DNA of 64,000 bases from Pseudomonas sp. Tri1 (lineage in GTDB: Bacteria; Pseudomonadota; Gammaproteobacteria; Pseudomonadales; Pseudomonadaceae), in contig NZ_CP072913.1 in assembly GCF_017968885.1 (NCBI RefSeq), forward strand, positions 5,558,501 to 5,622,500, read 5' to 3'. Of the stretch, positions 11,474 through 20,822 are shown piece after piece. A program made the translations under genes and the position numbers. The notes beneath the pieces were generated by a model. The model had not been told where the DNA came from and ran no database searches. It saw only the letters and a list, made by a program, of their open reading frames with translations. Within the stretch, counting starts at the first letter, position 1. Each line of letters begins with the position of its first letter.

Positions 11474-12687
11474 CAGCCAGTCACCCTTTCCGGAACCGGT
11501 TTGGTCTTCTCGAGCCTGGTATAGAACGGCATCAGAATGAAGTAGGCGAAATACAGGAAGGTGCAGACCTGCGACAGCAACGTACGCTCCGGGGTCGGCG
11601 CCAGTACACCCAACACACCCAGGATCACGAACGAGATGCAGAACACCACTAGCCAGATCTTGCTCAGCCAGCCTTTGTAGCGCATCGACTTGACGGGGCT
11701 GCGGTCCAGCCACGGCAGGACAAACAGCACGGCGATGGCCGCGCCCATGGCGATAACGCCCATCAGCTTGTCTGGAATCGCCCGCAGAATTGCGTAGAAC
11801 GGTGTGAAGTACCAGACCGGGGCAATGTGCTCAGGGGTCTTGAAGGCGTTCGCTTGCTCGAAGTTCGGCTTCTCGAGGAAATAACCACCCATTTCCGGGA
11901 AGAAGAACACGATCGAGCAGAAGATGAACAGGAAGACCACCACGCCGACGATATCTTTCACGGTGTAGTACGGGTGGAAGGCGATGCCATCCAGCGGTAC
12001 GCCGTTCTCGTCCTTGTGCTTCTTGATGTCCACGCCATCCGGGTTGTTCGAGCCGACTTCGTGCAGCGCCAGGATGTGCAACACCACCAGACCGAGGATC
12101 ACGATCGGCAGGGCCACGACGTGCAAGGCGAAGAAGCGGTTCAGGGTAATGCCGGAGATCAGGTAGTCACCACGGATCCACTGGGTCAGGTCGTCACCGA
12201 TGACCGGGATCGCACCGAACAGCGAGATGATCACCTGGGCACCCCAGTAGGACATCTGGCCCCACGGCAGCAGGTAGCCCATGAAGGCTTCGGCCATCAG
12301 CGCCAGGTAGATCAGCATGCCGAAGACCCACACCAGCTCACGAGGTTTCTGGTACGAACCGTAGAGCAGGCCCCGGAACATGTGCAGGTAAACCACGATG
12401 AAGAACGCCGAAGCGCCAGTGGAGTGCAGCAGACGCAGGATCGAGCCGTACTCGACGTCGCGCATGATGTATTCGACCGAAGCAAACGCCTCTTCCGCCG
12501 AAGGGGTGTAGCTCATGGTCAGCCATACACCGGTGACGATCTGGTTGACCAGAACGAGCAATGCCAGGGAGCCAAAGAAGTAGAAGAAGTTGAAGTTTTT
12601 TGGGGCGTAGTACTTGCTGAGATGGTCTTCCCACATTTTGGTCGCGGGAAAGCGCGCATCAACCCAATCCATGAATTTGCTCATCAC
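11473..12687 (-). CDS. petB: Cytochrome b of the bc1 complex
   Basis: Core membrane subunit with two b haems and the Qo and Qi quinol sites. 404 residues with eight predicted membrane helices. Visible hallmarks are the haem-binding His pairs in helices B and D (LHSTGASAFFIVVYLHMFRG and FFALHVVALPIVILGLVVLHILALHE), the PEWY-like Qo motif as PVWYFTPFYAILRA, and GYLLPWGQMSYWGA. It overlaps petA by 4 bases and petC by 1. Confidence 0.97.
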   Translation of the reverse strand: MMSKFMDWVDARFPATKMWEDHLSKYYAPKNFNFFYFFGSLALLVLVNQIVTGVWLTMSYTPSAEEAFASVEYIMRDVEYGSILRLLHSTGASAFFIVVYLHMFRGLLYGSYQKPRELVWVFGMLIYLALMAEAFMGYLLPWGQMSYWGAQVIISLFGAIPVIGDDLTQWIRGDYLISGITLNRFFALHVVALPIVILGLVVLHILALHEVGSNNPDGVDIKKHKDENGVPLDGIAFHPYYTVKDIVGVVVFLFIFCSIVFFFPEMGGYFLEKPNFEQANAFKTPEHIAPVWYFTPFYAILRAIPDKLMGVIAMGAAIAVLFVLPWLDRSPVKSMRYKGWLSKIWLVVFCISFVILGVLGVLAPTPERTLLSQVCTFLYFAYFILMPFYTRLEKTKPVPERVTG

Positions 12688-13277
12688 GCTTTCTCCGTGT
12701 CGACGCCGATGACAATGATGTCGTCCGACTCATAGGAATGCGGGGGAACTGGCAGGTTCAGAGGTGCAGGCTGAGACTTGTAGACGCGACCCGCCAGGTC
12801 GTAGTGGGAGCCGTGGCAAGGGCAGAAATAACCACCGACCCAGTCCTTGCCCAAGTCGGCTGGAGCCACTTCAGGGCGGAACGTTGGCGAGCAACCCAAG
12901 TGCGTGCAGATCCCGATCAGCAGCAGGACTTCCGGCTTGATCGAACGCGTCTCTGGGTCGACATAGGTCGGTTGCGTCGAGTTCTTGGAGGTGGGGTCAG
13001 ACAACTGGCCCTCGATCTTTTTCAGATTCCCCAGGATTTCCTCGGTACGGCGGACGATGAACACCGGCTGGCCGCGCCACTCAGCAATCATCTGCTGGCC
13101 TGGCTCGATCTTGCTGACATTCACTTTCACCGGTGCACCTGCAGCTTTCGCCTTGGCACTGGGAAACCATGACCCCACGAACGGGACCGCAGCCCCCACC
13201 GCTCCTGCAGCACCCACCACGGATGTGGCTGCTACCAGGAAGCGACGCCGGCCTGCATTCACGCCGTCATTGCTCAT
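12684..13277 (-). CDS. petA: Rieske iron-sulfur subunit of the bc1 complex
   Basis: High-potential [2Fe-2S] subunit exposed to the periplasm. 197 residues: a twin-arginine-type N-terminus (GRRRFLVAAT) leads into an uncleaved membrane helix; the cluster ligands are C124-T-H126-L-G-C129 and C152-P-C154-H155. First gene of petABC, with a promoter candidate at 13360-13388. Confidence 0.97.
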   Translation of the reverse strand: MSNDGVNAGRRRFLVAATSVVGAAGAVGAAVPFVGSWFPSAKAKAAGAPVKVNVSKIEPGQQMIAEWRGQPVFIVRRTEEILGNLKKIEGQLSDPTSKNSTQPTYVDPETRSIKPEVLLLIGICTHLGCSPTFRPEVAPADLGKDWVGGYFCPCHGSHYDLAGRVYKSQPAPLNLPVPPHSYESDDIIVIGVDTEKA

Positions 13278-13359
13278 TCAGTCCTCTCCCATCAGCTTTG
13301 TGGCCTGTTAAATCAGGCGTCTACTAAGTAAAAATCTGAACTTATAAAAATTTTGCCGA

Positions 13360-13388
13360 ATGGTAATGAAAAGCCCCAATATTGACAA
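13360..13388 (-). promoter_or_regulatory. Candidate petABC promoter
   Basis: Minus-strand TTGTCA (13383-13388) and TACCAT (13360-13365) with a 17-base spacer, about 75 bases upstream of petA. The surrounding gap (13278-13478) is AT-rich compared with its neighbours and holds no gene. Confidence 0.5.
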
Positions 13389-13478
13389 GGTAATTACCAA
13401 GCGGCCAAACCGCCAAGCCTTGTAGTATAGGGCCTCTACGGATGTGGCAAGTTGTCACAGCATAAATATTTCGCCCAT

Positions 13479-13517
13479 AAAAAAACGCCCAGCTCCGTAA
13501 GGAACTGGGCGCTTTTT
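13479..13517 (-). terminator. Terminator after rpsI
   Basis: GCGCCCAGTTCC and GGAGCTGGGCG pair over a TTAC loop on the minus strand and are followed by a T-run; a T5 tract on the other strand could make it bidirectional. Confidence 0.85.
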
Positions 13518-13532
13518 GAACGCGAAAGCGAA

Positions 13533-13925
13533 TTAACGCTTCGAGTACTGCGGACGCTTACGCGCTTTACGCAGACCGACTTTCTTACGTTCAACTTCGC
13601 GAGCATCGCGAGTTACGAAGCCGGCTTTGCGCAGAGCACCACGCAGAGTCTCGTCGTAATCCATCAGGGCGCGAGTGATGCCGTGGCGGATTGCGCCAGC
13701 TTGACCACTTACACCGCCACCGATAACAGTGACGTAGATGTCGAATTTTTCGACGGTCTCGGTCAGTTCCAGCGGCTGACGAACTACCATGCGGGCAGTT
13801 TCGCGGCCGAAGAAGTTATCCAGGGAGCGGTTGTTGATGGAGATGTTACCAGTGCCCGGACGCAGGAAAACGCGTGCGGTTGCAGTCTTGCGACGGCCAG
13901 TGCCGTAATTTTGAGTCGCCGACAT
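13533..13925 (-). CDS. rpsI: 30S ribosomal protein S9
   Basis: Small-subunit protein whose C-terminal Lys/Arg tail contacts P-site tRNA. 130 residues, starting [19 protein letters not shown], containing [17 protein letters not shown] and ending [17 protein letters not shown], all diagnostic. It follows rplM after 14 bases, the conserved rplM-rpsI pair. Confidence 0.99.
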   Translation of the reverse strand: MSATQNYGTGRRKTATARVFLRPGTGNISINNRSLDNFFGRETARMVVRQPLELTETVEKFDIYVTVIGGGVSGQAGAIRHGITRALMDYDETLRGALRKAGFVTRDAREVERKKVGLRKARKRPQYSKR

Positions 13926-13939
13926 AATGAACTATTCCG

Positions 13940-14368
13940 TTAAAACTTCAGTTCTTGGGGCTGCTGAGCAGTATGAGGGTGAGCAGCGCCCGCATATACT
14001 TTCAGCTTACGATACATGTCGCGACCCAGTGGGTTCTTAGGCAGCATGCCTTTAACCGCGGTCTCGATCACGCGCTCAGGGGCTTTGGCGATCAGCTTTT
14101 CGAAGTTGATCGACTTGATGCCGCCAGGAAAACCGGAGTGGGAGTAGTACATTTTGTCAGTGGTTTTAGCGCCAGTAACACGTACTTGCTCAGCGTTGAT
14201 CACGACGATGTAGTCACCGGTGTCAACGTGAGGGGTGTACTCAGGCTTGTGCTTGCCACGCAGACGGCTCGCGATTTCGGTGGCCAGACGACCCAGGGTC
14301 TGACCAGCAGCGTCGACGACAAACCAGTCGCGCTTTACTGTTTCCGGTTTAGCAGTAAAAGTTTTCAT
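13940..14368 (-). CDS. rplM: 50S ribosomal protein L13
   Basis: Early-assembly large-subunit protein. 142 residues; signatures are [42 protein letters not shown] and [25 protein letters not shown] lies 9 bases before the ATG. First gene of the rplM-rpsI operon. Confidence 0.99.
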   Translation of the reverse strand: MKTFTAKPETVKRDWFVVDAAGQTLGRLATEIASRLRGKHKPEYTPHVDTGDYIVVINAEQVRVTGAKTTDKMYYSHSGFPGGIKSINFEKLIAKAPERVIETAVKGMLPKNPLGRDMYRKLKVYAGAAHPHTAQQPQELKF

Positions 14369-14409
14369 TCTTTATAGCCTCAGGGGCCGCCCTGTAAATT
14401 AGACGGCGG

Positions 14410-14438
14410 ATCTTACTGAATAGTGCGTACTTTGACAA
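14410..14438 (-). promoter_or_regulatory. Promoter of rplM-rpsI
   Basis: Minus-strand TTGTCA (14433-14438) and TAAGAT (14410-14415) with a 17-base spacer; start about 35 bases before the rplM ATG. The -35 lies in a short palindrome CTTTGACTTGTCAAAG. The remainder up to 14613 holds no gene. Confidence 0.65.
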
Positions 14439-14613
14439 GTCAAAGGCAGCCGGATACAGACGCTTTCGGGGGCTCGGGTCGGCGCGTCCGTTCAACGGCA
14501 AGATTCTTCGGCGGCGGCGCATCACTTCCACTGCAGAAAGAGGTGCGCAATTATGCAGATTGCGAAAAATAATTCAACCTGCTTTTATGATTGTTTTGCC
14601 CAAGGAGTCACCG

Positions 14614-15654
14614 ATGGACTATCGCCAGCTAGGCCGTACCGATCTGAACGTGAGCGCCTTGTGCCTCGGAACCATGACCTGGGGTGAGCAGAACAGCGAG
14701 GCCGAGGCCTTCGCCCAGATCGAACGCGCCAAGGGTGCCGGCATCAATTTCATCGACACCGCCGAGATGTATCCGGTGCCGCCGAAGGCCCAGACCTACG
14801 CCACCACCGAGCGCTACATCGGCAATTACTTCAAGAGCCGCGGCGACCGCGCCGATTGGATCCTGGCGAGCAAGATCGCCGGCCCCGGCAACACCATCGA
14901 CTACATCCGCGACAGAAACCTCAAGCATAACCGCCAGCACATCGTCGAAGCCGTGGATGCCAGCCTCAAGCGCTTGCAGACCGACTGGATCGATCTTTAC
15001 CAATTGCACTGGCCGGAGCGCAGCACCAACTTCTTTGGCCAGTTGGGCTACAAGCACAAGGCCGACGAGGACTTCACCCCCCTGGAGGAAACCCTCGAAG
15101 CCCTGGACGAACAGGTCCGGGCCGGCAAGATCCGCCACATCGGCCTGTCCAACGAAACGCCTTGGGGCACCATGAAATTCCTCGCCCTGGCTGAAGCCCG
15201 TGGCTGGCCGCGAGCCGTGTCGATCCAGAATCCTTACAACCTGCTCAACCGCAGCTTCGAGGTCGGCCTCGCGGAAATCGCCATCCGCGAACAGTGCGGC
15301 CTGCTGGCCTATTCGCCCCTGGCGTTCGGTTTCCTGTCGGGCAAATACGAAAACGGCGCACGACCAGCCAAGGGTCGCCTGACCCTCTATAGCCGCTTCA
15401 TGCGCTACTTCAACCCGCAATCGGAAGCGGCGTGCAGCCGCTATGTGGCGTTGGCCCGCGAACATGGCCTGGACCCGGCACAGATGGCCCTGGCGTTCGT
15501 CACCCAGCAGCCATTCGTCACCAGCAACATCATTGGCGCCACCACGCTGGAGCAACTGGACAGCAACATCGCCAGCTTCGACCTGAAGCTGTCGGACGAC
15601 GTGCTGGCGGGGATCGAGGCGATTCACAAGGATCAGCCGAACCCGGCGCCTTGA
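14614..15654 (+). CDS. tas: Aldo/keto reductase, Tas-like
   Basis: NADP(H)-dependent aldo/keto reductase of the Tas branch, 346 residues, the same length as E. coli Tas. Opens MDYRQLGRTDLNVSALCLGT, contains TAEMYPVPP with the catalytic Tyr of the D-Y-K-H set, IQNPYNLLNRSFEVGLAEI and the C-terminal TSNIIGATTLEQLDSNI cofactor loop. The start is set by AAGGAG 8 bases upstream. The natural substrate is unknown. Convergent with the acyl-CoA dehydrogenase, with a REPIN between. Confidence 0.93.
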   Translation: MDYRQLGRTDLNVSALCLGTMTWGEQNSEAEAFAQIERAKGAGINFIDTAEMYPVPPKAQTYATTERYIGNYFKSRGDRADWILASKIAGPGNTIDYIRDRNLKHNRQHIVEAVDASLKRLQTDWIDLYQLHWPERSTNFFGQLGYKHKADEDFTPLEETLEALDEQVRAGKIRHIGLSNETPWGTMKFLALAEARGWPRAVSIQNPYNLLNRSFEVGLAEIAIREQCGLLAYSPLAFGFLSGKYENGARPAKGRLTLYSRFMRYFNPQSEAACSRYVALAREHGLDPAQMALAFVTQQPFVTSNIIGATTLEQLDSNIASFDLKLSDDVLAGIEAIHKDQPNPAP

Positions 15655-15669
15655 TTGATTCATAGACCC

Positions 15670-15763
15670 AATCGCGAGCAAGCTCGCTCCCACAGGGTTC
15701 TGTGCCGATCACAAAATCGTGAACAGGCATAAATCGATGTGGGAGCGAGCTTGCTCGCGATGG
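15670..15763. repeat. REPIN (inverted REP pair)
   Basis: ATCGCGAGCAAGCTCGCTCC and its inverse GGAGCGAGCTTGCTCGCGAT flank about 45 bases. Lies between the ends of two convergent genes, the usual Pseudomonas REP position. Confidence 0.9.
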
Positions 15764-15785
15764 CGGCCTCAGGCTCACAGCGAAT

Positions 15786-16922
15786 TCAAAGCGACCGCGC
15801 AATAATCTCCTTCATGATTTCATTGGTCCCGGCATAGATCCGCTGTACCCGTGCATCCGCCCACGCCCGGGCAATCGGGTATTCCCACATGAAGCCGTAG
15901 CCGCCATGCAACTGCACGCATTCGTCGAGCACCTTGCATTGCAGGTCCGTGCCCCAGTACTTGGCCATTGCCGCCGTCGGCACGTCGAGCTTGCCTTGCA
16001 GGTGCAGTTCCAGGCAGCGGTCGACGAAAACCCGGCCGATCTGGATCTCGGTGGCCATTTCCGCCAGCTTGAAGCGCGTGTTCTGGAAGTCCGCGATGGA
16101 TTTGCCGAACGCCTTGCGGTCACGGGTGTAGTCCAGGGTCCACTGCAGCGCCGCTTCGGCCGAAGCCAGACCACCGATGGCGACGGTCAGGCGTTCCTGG
16201 GGTAGCTCCTGCATCAAATAGGCGAAGCCCATTCCTGCCTGGCCAAGCAGGTTTTCCTTCGGCACGCGGACATCCTGGAAGAACAATTCCGACGTGTCCT
16301 GGGCCTTCATTCCGACTTTTTCCAGGCGCTTGCCCTTTTCAAAGCCAGGCGTGCCCGCCTCCACCAGGAACAGGCTGGTGCCCTTGGCGCCAGCCTTCGG
16401 GTCAGTCTTGGCGACCACGATCACCAGGTCAGCCAGGAAACCGTTGGTAATGAAGGTCTTCGAGCCGTTGATGACGTATTCGTCACCGTCCAGCACCGCC
16501 GTGGTCTTTACGCCTTGCAGGTCGGAACCGGCGCCCGGCTCGGTCATGGCGATGGCCGTGACCATCTCCCCAGACACCAGTTTCGGCAGGTACTTGTGCT
16601 TCAGCGCTTCACTGCCGTAATGCAGGATGTAGGGCGCGACAATGTCGGAATGCAGCGAGAAGCCGATCCCCGTCAGCCCCAGGCGTCCGATTTCCTCGAT
16701 CACTACCGTGCTGTAGAGGAAGTCTGCGTCGAGCCCGCCATAGGCCTCTGGAAGGTGCGAGCACAACATGCCCGCCTCCCCCGCCTTGTTCCAGAGTTGG
16801 CGATCGACATGACCCTGTTTTTCCCACTGACTGTGGTACGGCACCGCTTCTTTTTCGAGGAAGGTTCGTACGCTGTCGCGAAACAATTCGTGCTCGGGAG
16901 CGAACAAGGTTCTTGGGATCAT
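15786..16922 (-). CDS. Acyl-CoA dehydrogenase, long-chain type
   Basis: FAD enzyme that introduces the alpha-beta double bond in acyl-CoA; electrons go to ETF. 378 residues. Start at 16922 is set by AAAGG upstream and by the normal family N-terminus (FAPEHELFRDSVRTFLEKE). AMTEPGAGSDLQG binds FAD/substrate. The residue equivalent to the medium-chain catalytic Glu is Ala (YAGTNEIMKE, A364), whereas LPQERL supplies a Glu (E243) as in long-chain and isovaleryl-CoA dehydrogenases. So an LCAD/IVD-like mechanism is inferred. Divergent from a GlxA-type regulator at 17067. Confidence 0.9.
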   Translation of the reverse strand: MIPRTLFAPEHELFRDSVRTFLEKEAVPYHSQWEKQGHVDRQLWNKAGEAGMLCSHLPEAYGGLDADFLYSTVVIEEIGRLGLTGIGFSLHSDIVAPYILHYGSEALKHKYLPKLVSGEMVTAIAMTEPGAGSDLQGVKTTAVLDGDEYVINGSKTFITNGFLADLVIVVAKTDPKAGAKGTSLFLVEAGTPGFEKGKRLEKVGMKAQDTSELFFQDVRVPKENLLGQAGMGFAYLMQELPQERLTVAIGGLASAEAALQWTLDYTRDRKAFGKSIADFQNTRFKLAEMATEIQIGRVFVDRCLELHLQGKLDVPTAAMAKYWGTDLQCKVLDECVQLHGGYGFMWEYPIARAWADARVQRIYAGTNEIMKEIIARSL

Positions 16923-17066
16923 GGCGCACCTTTGGTTATTGTTGAATGTGGTTATCCAACAGAGCCTATGCCTGCGATGTACGACAGGACACTGGACACA
17001 TCCGACAAAAAATAAGACGATCCAGCCGTCTGGTGACCACTTTCCCCTATAAAAACAAGATGAATT

Positions 17067-18062
17067 ATGTCTATGCACGCCTCTACGCCTTTGCGGCGCG
17101 TCAGCATCCTGGCGATCGACCGGGTTTTCGCTTCCACCCTCATGCAAGCCAAGGATTTCTTCCATCTGGCCAGCCTGCGTTATGGCAAACAATTGGGCCA
17201 CGGCCTGACACCGGCCTTCGAAACCCGCCTGGTCAGTCCTGACGGCAGGCCAGTGAACAGCTTCAGCGATGTGATCATGCCGGTGGATGGCGGCCTGGAA
17301 AATACCGATGTGATCATCCTGCCAGCGTTCTGGGACGATTTCGCCAACCTTTGCCAACGTTACCCCCAGGTCCTGCCCTGGCTGCGGGAACAGCATGCTC
17401 GCGGAGCGGTGCTCTGCGGCGAAGCCACCGGGGTATTCTGGCTGGCTGAGTCCGGGCTGCTCGACGGCAAGGAAGCCACCACCTACTGGCGTTTCTTCAA
17501 CACCTTCAAGGAACGCTTCCCCCAGGTGCATCTGAACCAGGACAAGCACCTGACCGACGCTGACAACCTGTTCTGCGCCGGCGGCACGACCTCGGCCTGC
17601 GACCTGTACATTTACCTCATCGAACGCTTCTGCGGCGCCAACGTGGCCCAGGCCGTAGCGAGGGACATCCTGTACGAAGTGCAACGCAATTATTCGCCGG
17701 GAAGAATCGGCTTCGGCGGTCAGAAACTGCATCAGGACGTGATCATCCTGCAGATCCAGCAATGGCTCGAAGAACACTTCGCCGACAAGTTCCGCTTCGA
17801 AGACGTCGCCCGCGAACACGGCATGAGCATCCGCAATTTCATGCGCCGCTTCCAGACCGCCACCGGCGACAAACCACTGCATTACCTGCAACGACTACGG
17901 ATAGAAACCGCCAAGGGCCTGCTATCCGGCAGCCGCAAGAGCATCAAGACCATCAGCTACGAGGTCGGGTACGACGACGCGAGCTTTTTCGCCCGACTGT
18001 TCCGGCAACACACCGACCTGTCGCCGAACCAGTATCGGCAGCAGTTTCAGCAGGCGGCGTAG
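17067..18062 (+). CDS. GlxA-family AraC transcriptional regulator
   Basis: 331 residues: an N-terminal class-I glutamine-amidotransferase-like (DJ-1/PfpI) domain (about 10-190, with RGAVLCGEATGVFWLAESGLLDG holding the nucleophile-elbow Cys) and a C-terminal AraC double helix-turn-helix (about 225-328, FEDVAREHGMSIRNFMRRF and ISYEVGYDDASFFARLFRQ). Such proteins sense small nitrogen or carbon compounds. The 144-base divergent gap with the acyl-CoA dehydrogenase makes that gene the likeliest target. Target and ligand are unknown. Confidence 0.9.
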   Translation: MSMHASTPLRRVSILAIDRVFASTLMQAKDFFHLASLRYGKQLGHGLTPAFETRLVSPDGRPVNSFSDVIMPVDGGLENTDVIILPAFWDDFANLCQRYPQVLPWLREQHARGAVLCGEATGVFWLAESGLLDGKEATTYWRFFNTFKERFPQVHLNQDKHLTDADNLFCAGGTTSACDLYIYLIERFCGANVAQAVARDILYEVQRNYSPGRIGFGGQKLHQDVIILQIQQWLEEHFADKFRFEDVAREHGMSIRNFMRRFQTATGDKPLHYLQRLRIETAKGLLSGSRKSIKTISYEVGYDDASFFARLFRQHTDLSPNQYRQQFQQAA

Positions 18063-18085
18063 CCCGAGGACTTGGCAACGACCCA

Positions 18086-18176
18086 CTGTGGGAGCGAGCT
18101 TGCTCGCAATGGTGGTGGTTCAGCAGCACTGATGTTGACTGACACGACGCCATCGCGAGCAAGCTCGCTCCCACAG
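18086..18176. repeat. REPIN
   Basis: CTGTGGGAGCGAGCTTGCTC faces CATCGCGAGCAAGCTCGCTC; orientation of the pair is reversed relative to the copy at 15670. One arm has CGCAATGG instead of CGCGATGG. Confidence 0.88.
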
Positions 18177-18201
18177 GGTCAGCCGGGGAATCAGCACATA
18201 C

Positions 18202-18233
18202 AAAAAAGGCCTGCAATCGCAGGCCTTTTTTTG
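18202..18233. terminator. Bidirectional terminator
   Basis: AAAAAAGGCCTGC-AATC-GCAGGCCTTTTTTT. Serves the convergent araC-type gene and zapE. Confidence 0.85.
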
Positions 18234-18246
18234 CGCTCCCAATCCC

Positions 18247-19341
18247 CTACGGCTTATGCGCCCGAGCCAGGAATTCGTGGGATTGCATTTCCAGCAGACG
18301 ACTCAAGGTCCGCTGAAATTCGAACGTCAGGCGACCGCCGGTGTAGAGGTCCTTGAGTTCGACTTCGGCCGAGATGATCAGCTTCACGTTACGGTCGTAG
18401 AACTCGTCGACCATGTTGATGAAGCGGCGGGCGATGTCGTCTGTGGTGACGCTCATCTGTTCGACGCCGCTAAGCAGCACGGCGTGGAAGATCTTGCCCA
18501 GTTCGATGTAGTCGTTCTGGCTGCGAGGGCCATCGCACAGTTCGCGGAAATCGAACCAGGCCACGTCGTCACAGGTGCGGATGGCGCGGATTTCGCGGTT
18601 CTCGATGATCAGTACATCGTTCTCCACCGCCTGGGTGCATTCCGGGGTCAGCGCACGGAAGCTCTTGCGCAGGCTTTCTTCGGCGGCGGCGTCCAGGGGG
18701 AAGTGGAACAGCTCGGCTTGCTCAAGGTGACGCAGGCGATAATCCACGCCGCTGTCGACGTTGACGATCTCGGTATGTTCCTTGATCAGCGCGATGGCCG
18801 GCAGGAAACGCGCCCGTTGCAGGCCATCCTTGTAGAGGCCGTCGGGCACGATGTTCGAGGTGGCGACCAGGGTCACGCCGTTCTTGAACAGTTCTTCCAT
18901 CAAGGTGCCGAGGATCATGGCGTCGGTGATGTCGGAAACGAAAAACTCATCGAAGCAGATCACCCGGGTCTCGTCAGAAAACCGCTTGGCAATGATGGTC
19001 AGCGGGTTTTTCTCGCCACCCAAGGTCTTCATTTCTTCGTGCACGCGCTTCATGAAGCGGTGGAAGTGCGTCCGCGTTTTTTCCTTGAACGGCAACGCTT
19101 CGAAGAAAGTGTCTACCAGGTAGGTCTTGCCACGGCCCACGCCGCCCCAGAAATACAGGCCCTTGACGGGAGTCTGGTCTTTTCTGCCGAACAGTTTGCC
19201 CAACAGACCCGGTTTGTTGTTCGAGGCGGCAACCAAGTCATCGTACAGGCGCTGCAAATGCCGCACCGCCGTTTCCTGGGCTGCGTCGTGGAAAAACTCC
19301 GGGCGTTTCAGATCAGCTTGATATCGTTCTAGGGGCGTCAT
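18247..19341 (-). CDS. zapE: Cell division ATPase ZapE (AFG1-like)
   Basis: AAA-type ATPase that binds FtsZ and is needed for division under some stresses in E. coli. 364 residues from the ATG at 19341; TTG 12 bases upstream is possible but neither has a strong ribosome site. Walker A GGVGRGKT (66-73), Walker B VICFDEFFVSD, and sensor TLVATSNIVPDGLYKDGLQRARFLPAI are all family signatures. Downstream of trpS in the same orientation. Confidence 0.95.
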   Translation of the reverse strand: MTPLERYQADLKRPEFFHDAAQETAVRHLQRLYDDLVAASNNKPGLLGKLFGRKDQTPVKGLYFWGGVGRGKTYLVDTFFEALPFKEKTRTHFHRFMKRVHEEMKTLGGEKNPLTIIAKRFSDETRVICFDEFFVSDITDAMILGTLMEELFKNGVTLVATSNIVPDGLYKDGLQRARFLPAIALIKEHTEIVNVDSGVDYRLRHLEQAELFHFPLDAAAEESLRKSFRALTPECTQAVENDVLIIENREIRAIRTCDDVAWFDFRELCDGPRSQNDYIELGKIFHAVLLSGVEQMSVTTDDIARRFINMVDEFYDRNVKLIISAEVELKDLYTGGRLTFEFQRTLSRLLEMQSHEFLARAHKP

Positions 19342-19442
19342 ATTCGTTAGCAAGGCAACAAAAACGGGCCGTCACTGTAGCGATGGCCCAGAGGAATGGC
19401 AATCGGCCCTTATTCGAGCCGATGGTCGGGTTACGCGCTGGA

Positions 19443-20798
19443 TCAGTCTTGGACAGGTGTCAGGGCGACTTGCAACGCATCAATGGCCGCGTCGCGAGCG
19501 GCGCTGTCTGCGAAAGCCGGGCTGTCTGCCACGCACTCGCCGCCCAGCCAGACACTGAAACTCAGCGCATCGTTACGAACGTCCAATGGCTCACCGGATT
19601 GCAATTGCTTGGTGACCTGGCCGGCAGTCTTGCCATCGGCAAAGTGACGGGACAACAACAGTTGCTCGCCATCGGCCGCCAATAGACGGAAGCGGAAGCT
19701 GCCGTCGTCTTCACGAAAGCTCACGAAGCGTGCGGCTTTGGCGGCTTTCTTTTTGGTGCTGGTCGCAACCTGGACCTGGCTGACAAACGACCGCAGGCCA
19801 ACGGCTTCACGCAGTTCGTTAAGGAACGGCGTCGCCACGGCCCGGGCTTTTTTCGCGCCCAATTGCAGGATGTCTTCAAGGTCCGACGGGCGCTCGATGA
19901 ACTGGTGATAACGTTCGCGCGCCTCACCCAGCTCGCTGTCGAGCAGTTGGAACAAACGGTTCTTGGCTTCGCCCCAACCCAGGCCCTGCAACAGTTCGCT
20001 GCGGAACTCATCGGCCTGGGCCGGTGTGGCGAAGGCCTGGAACAGGGTGAACAGGTGCGAGTTGTCCGGATCCTTCGCCTCACCCGGGGCGCGGGAATCG
20101 GTGACGATCCGCGAGATCGCGTCTTTCATGTCCTTGGCGCTGCTGAACAACGGGATGGTGTTGTCGTAGCTCTTGGACATCTTGCGGCCATCCAGGCCCG
20201 GCAGCGTGGCGACGCTTTCTTCGATCAGCGCCTCGGGCATGGTGAAAAACTCCTTGCCCTGGCCGAACAGGTGATTGAAGCGCTGGCCGATGTCCCGGGC
20301 CATCTCCACGTGCTGAATCTGGTCACGACCGACCGGCACTTTGTGGGCGTTGAACATCAGGATGTCGGCGGCCATCAGTACCGGGTAGCTGTACAGGCCC
20401 ATGGTGATACCGGCGTCCGGATCTTCGCCGGCCTCGACGTTCTTGTCCACCGAGGCCTTGTAGGCGTGGGCGCGGTTGAGCAGGCCCTTGGCGGCAACGC
20501 AGGTCAGCAGCCAGGTCAGCTCGGGAATCTCGGGAATATCGGACTGGCGATAAAAGGTCACGCGGTCCACGTCCAGGCCACCGGCCAGCCAGGTCGCAGC
20601 GATTTCCAGGCGAGAACGCTGGATGCGCAGCGGGTCATCGCACTTGATCAGGGCATGGTAGTCGGCCAGGAAGTAGAACGAATCGGCGTTGGTGTCGCGA
20701 CTGGCGAGGATCGCCGGGCGGATGGCGCCGGCGTAGTTGCCCAGGTGCGGCGTGCCGGTGGTGGTGATGCCGGTCAGGATACGGGTACGAGTCGTCAT
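19443..20798 (-). CDS. trpS: Tryptophanyl-tRNA synthetase with C-terminal YegP-like extension
   Basis: Class I synthetase charging tRNA-Trp. 451 residues, about 110 longer than E. coli TrpS. Catalytic part (1 to about 335) has the HIGH-like TGTPHLGNYAGAI and KMSKS in GRKMSKSYDN. After a basic linker (STKKKAAKAAR), two repeats of roughly 35-40 residues follow (about 365-400 and 410-445), with the pattern FxFxLxxxxGxxLxxSxxFxxxxxA seen in DUF1508/YegP proteins. Pseudomonads are known to have TrpS near 450 residues; the role of the tail is unknown. Confidence 0.96.
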   Translation of the reverse strand: MTTRTRILTGITTTGTPHLGNYAGAIRPAILASRDTNADSFYFLADYHALIKCDDPLRIQRSRLEIAATWLAGGLDVDRVTFYRQSDIPEIPELTWLLTCVAAKGLLNRAHAYKASVDKNVEAGEDPDAGITMGLYSYPVLMAADILMFNAHKVPVGRDQIQHVEMARDIGQRFNHLFGQGKEFFTMPEALIEESVATLPGLDGRKMSKSYDNTIPLFSSAKDMKDAISRIVTDSRAPGEAKDPDNSHLFTLFQAFATPAQADEFRSELLQGLGWGEAKNRLFQLLDSELGEARERYHQFIERPSDLEDILQLGAKKARAVATPFLNELREAVGLRSFVSQVQVATSTKKKAAKAARFVSFREDDGSFRFRLLAADGEQLLLSRHFADGKTAGQVTKQLQSGEPLDVRNDALSFSVWLGGECVADSPAFADSAARDAAIDALQVALTPVQD

Positions 20799-20822
20799 GG
20801 GTTATCGCTTGTCAGACTGCAG

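Noticed and set aside
11474..11713. N-terminal extension of cytochrome c1
   Set aside because: Overlaps the end of petB; the signal peptide starts at the ATG 11473.
16923..17891. N-terminal extension of the acyl-CoA dehydrogenase to 701 residues
   Set aside because: The extension is antisense to the GlxA-type regulator and the family N-terminus starts at 16922 with a ribosome site.
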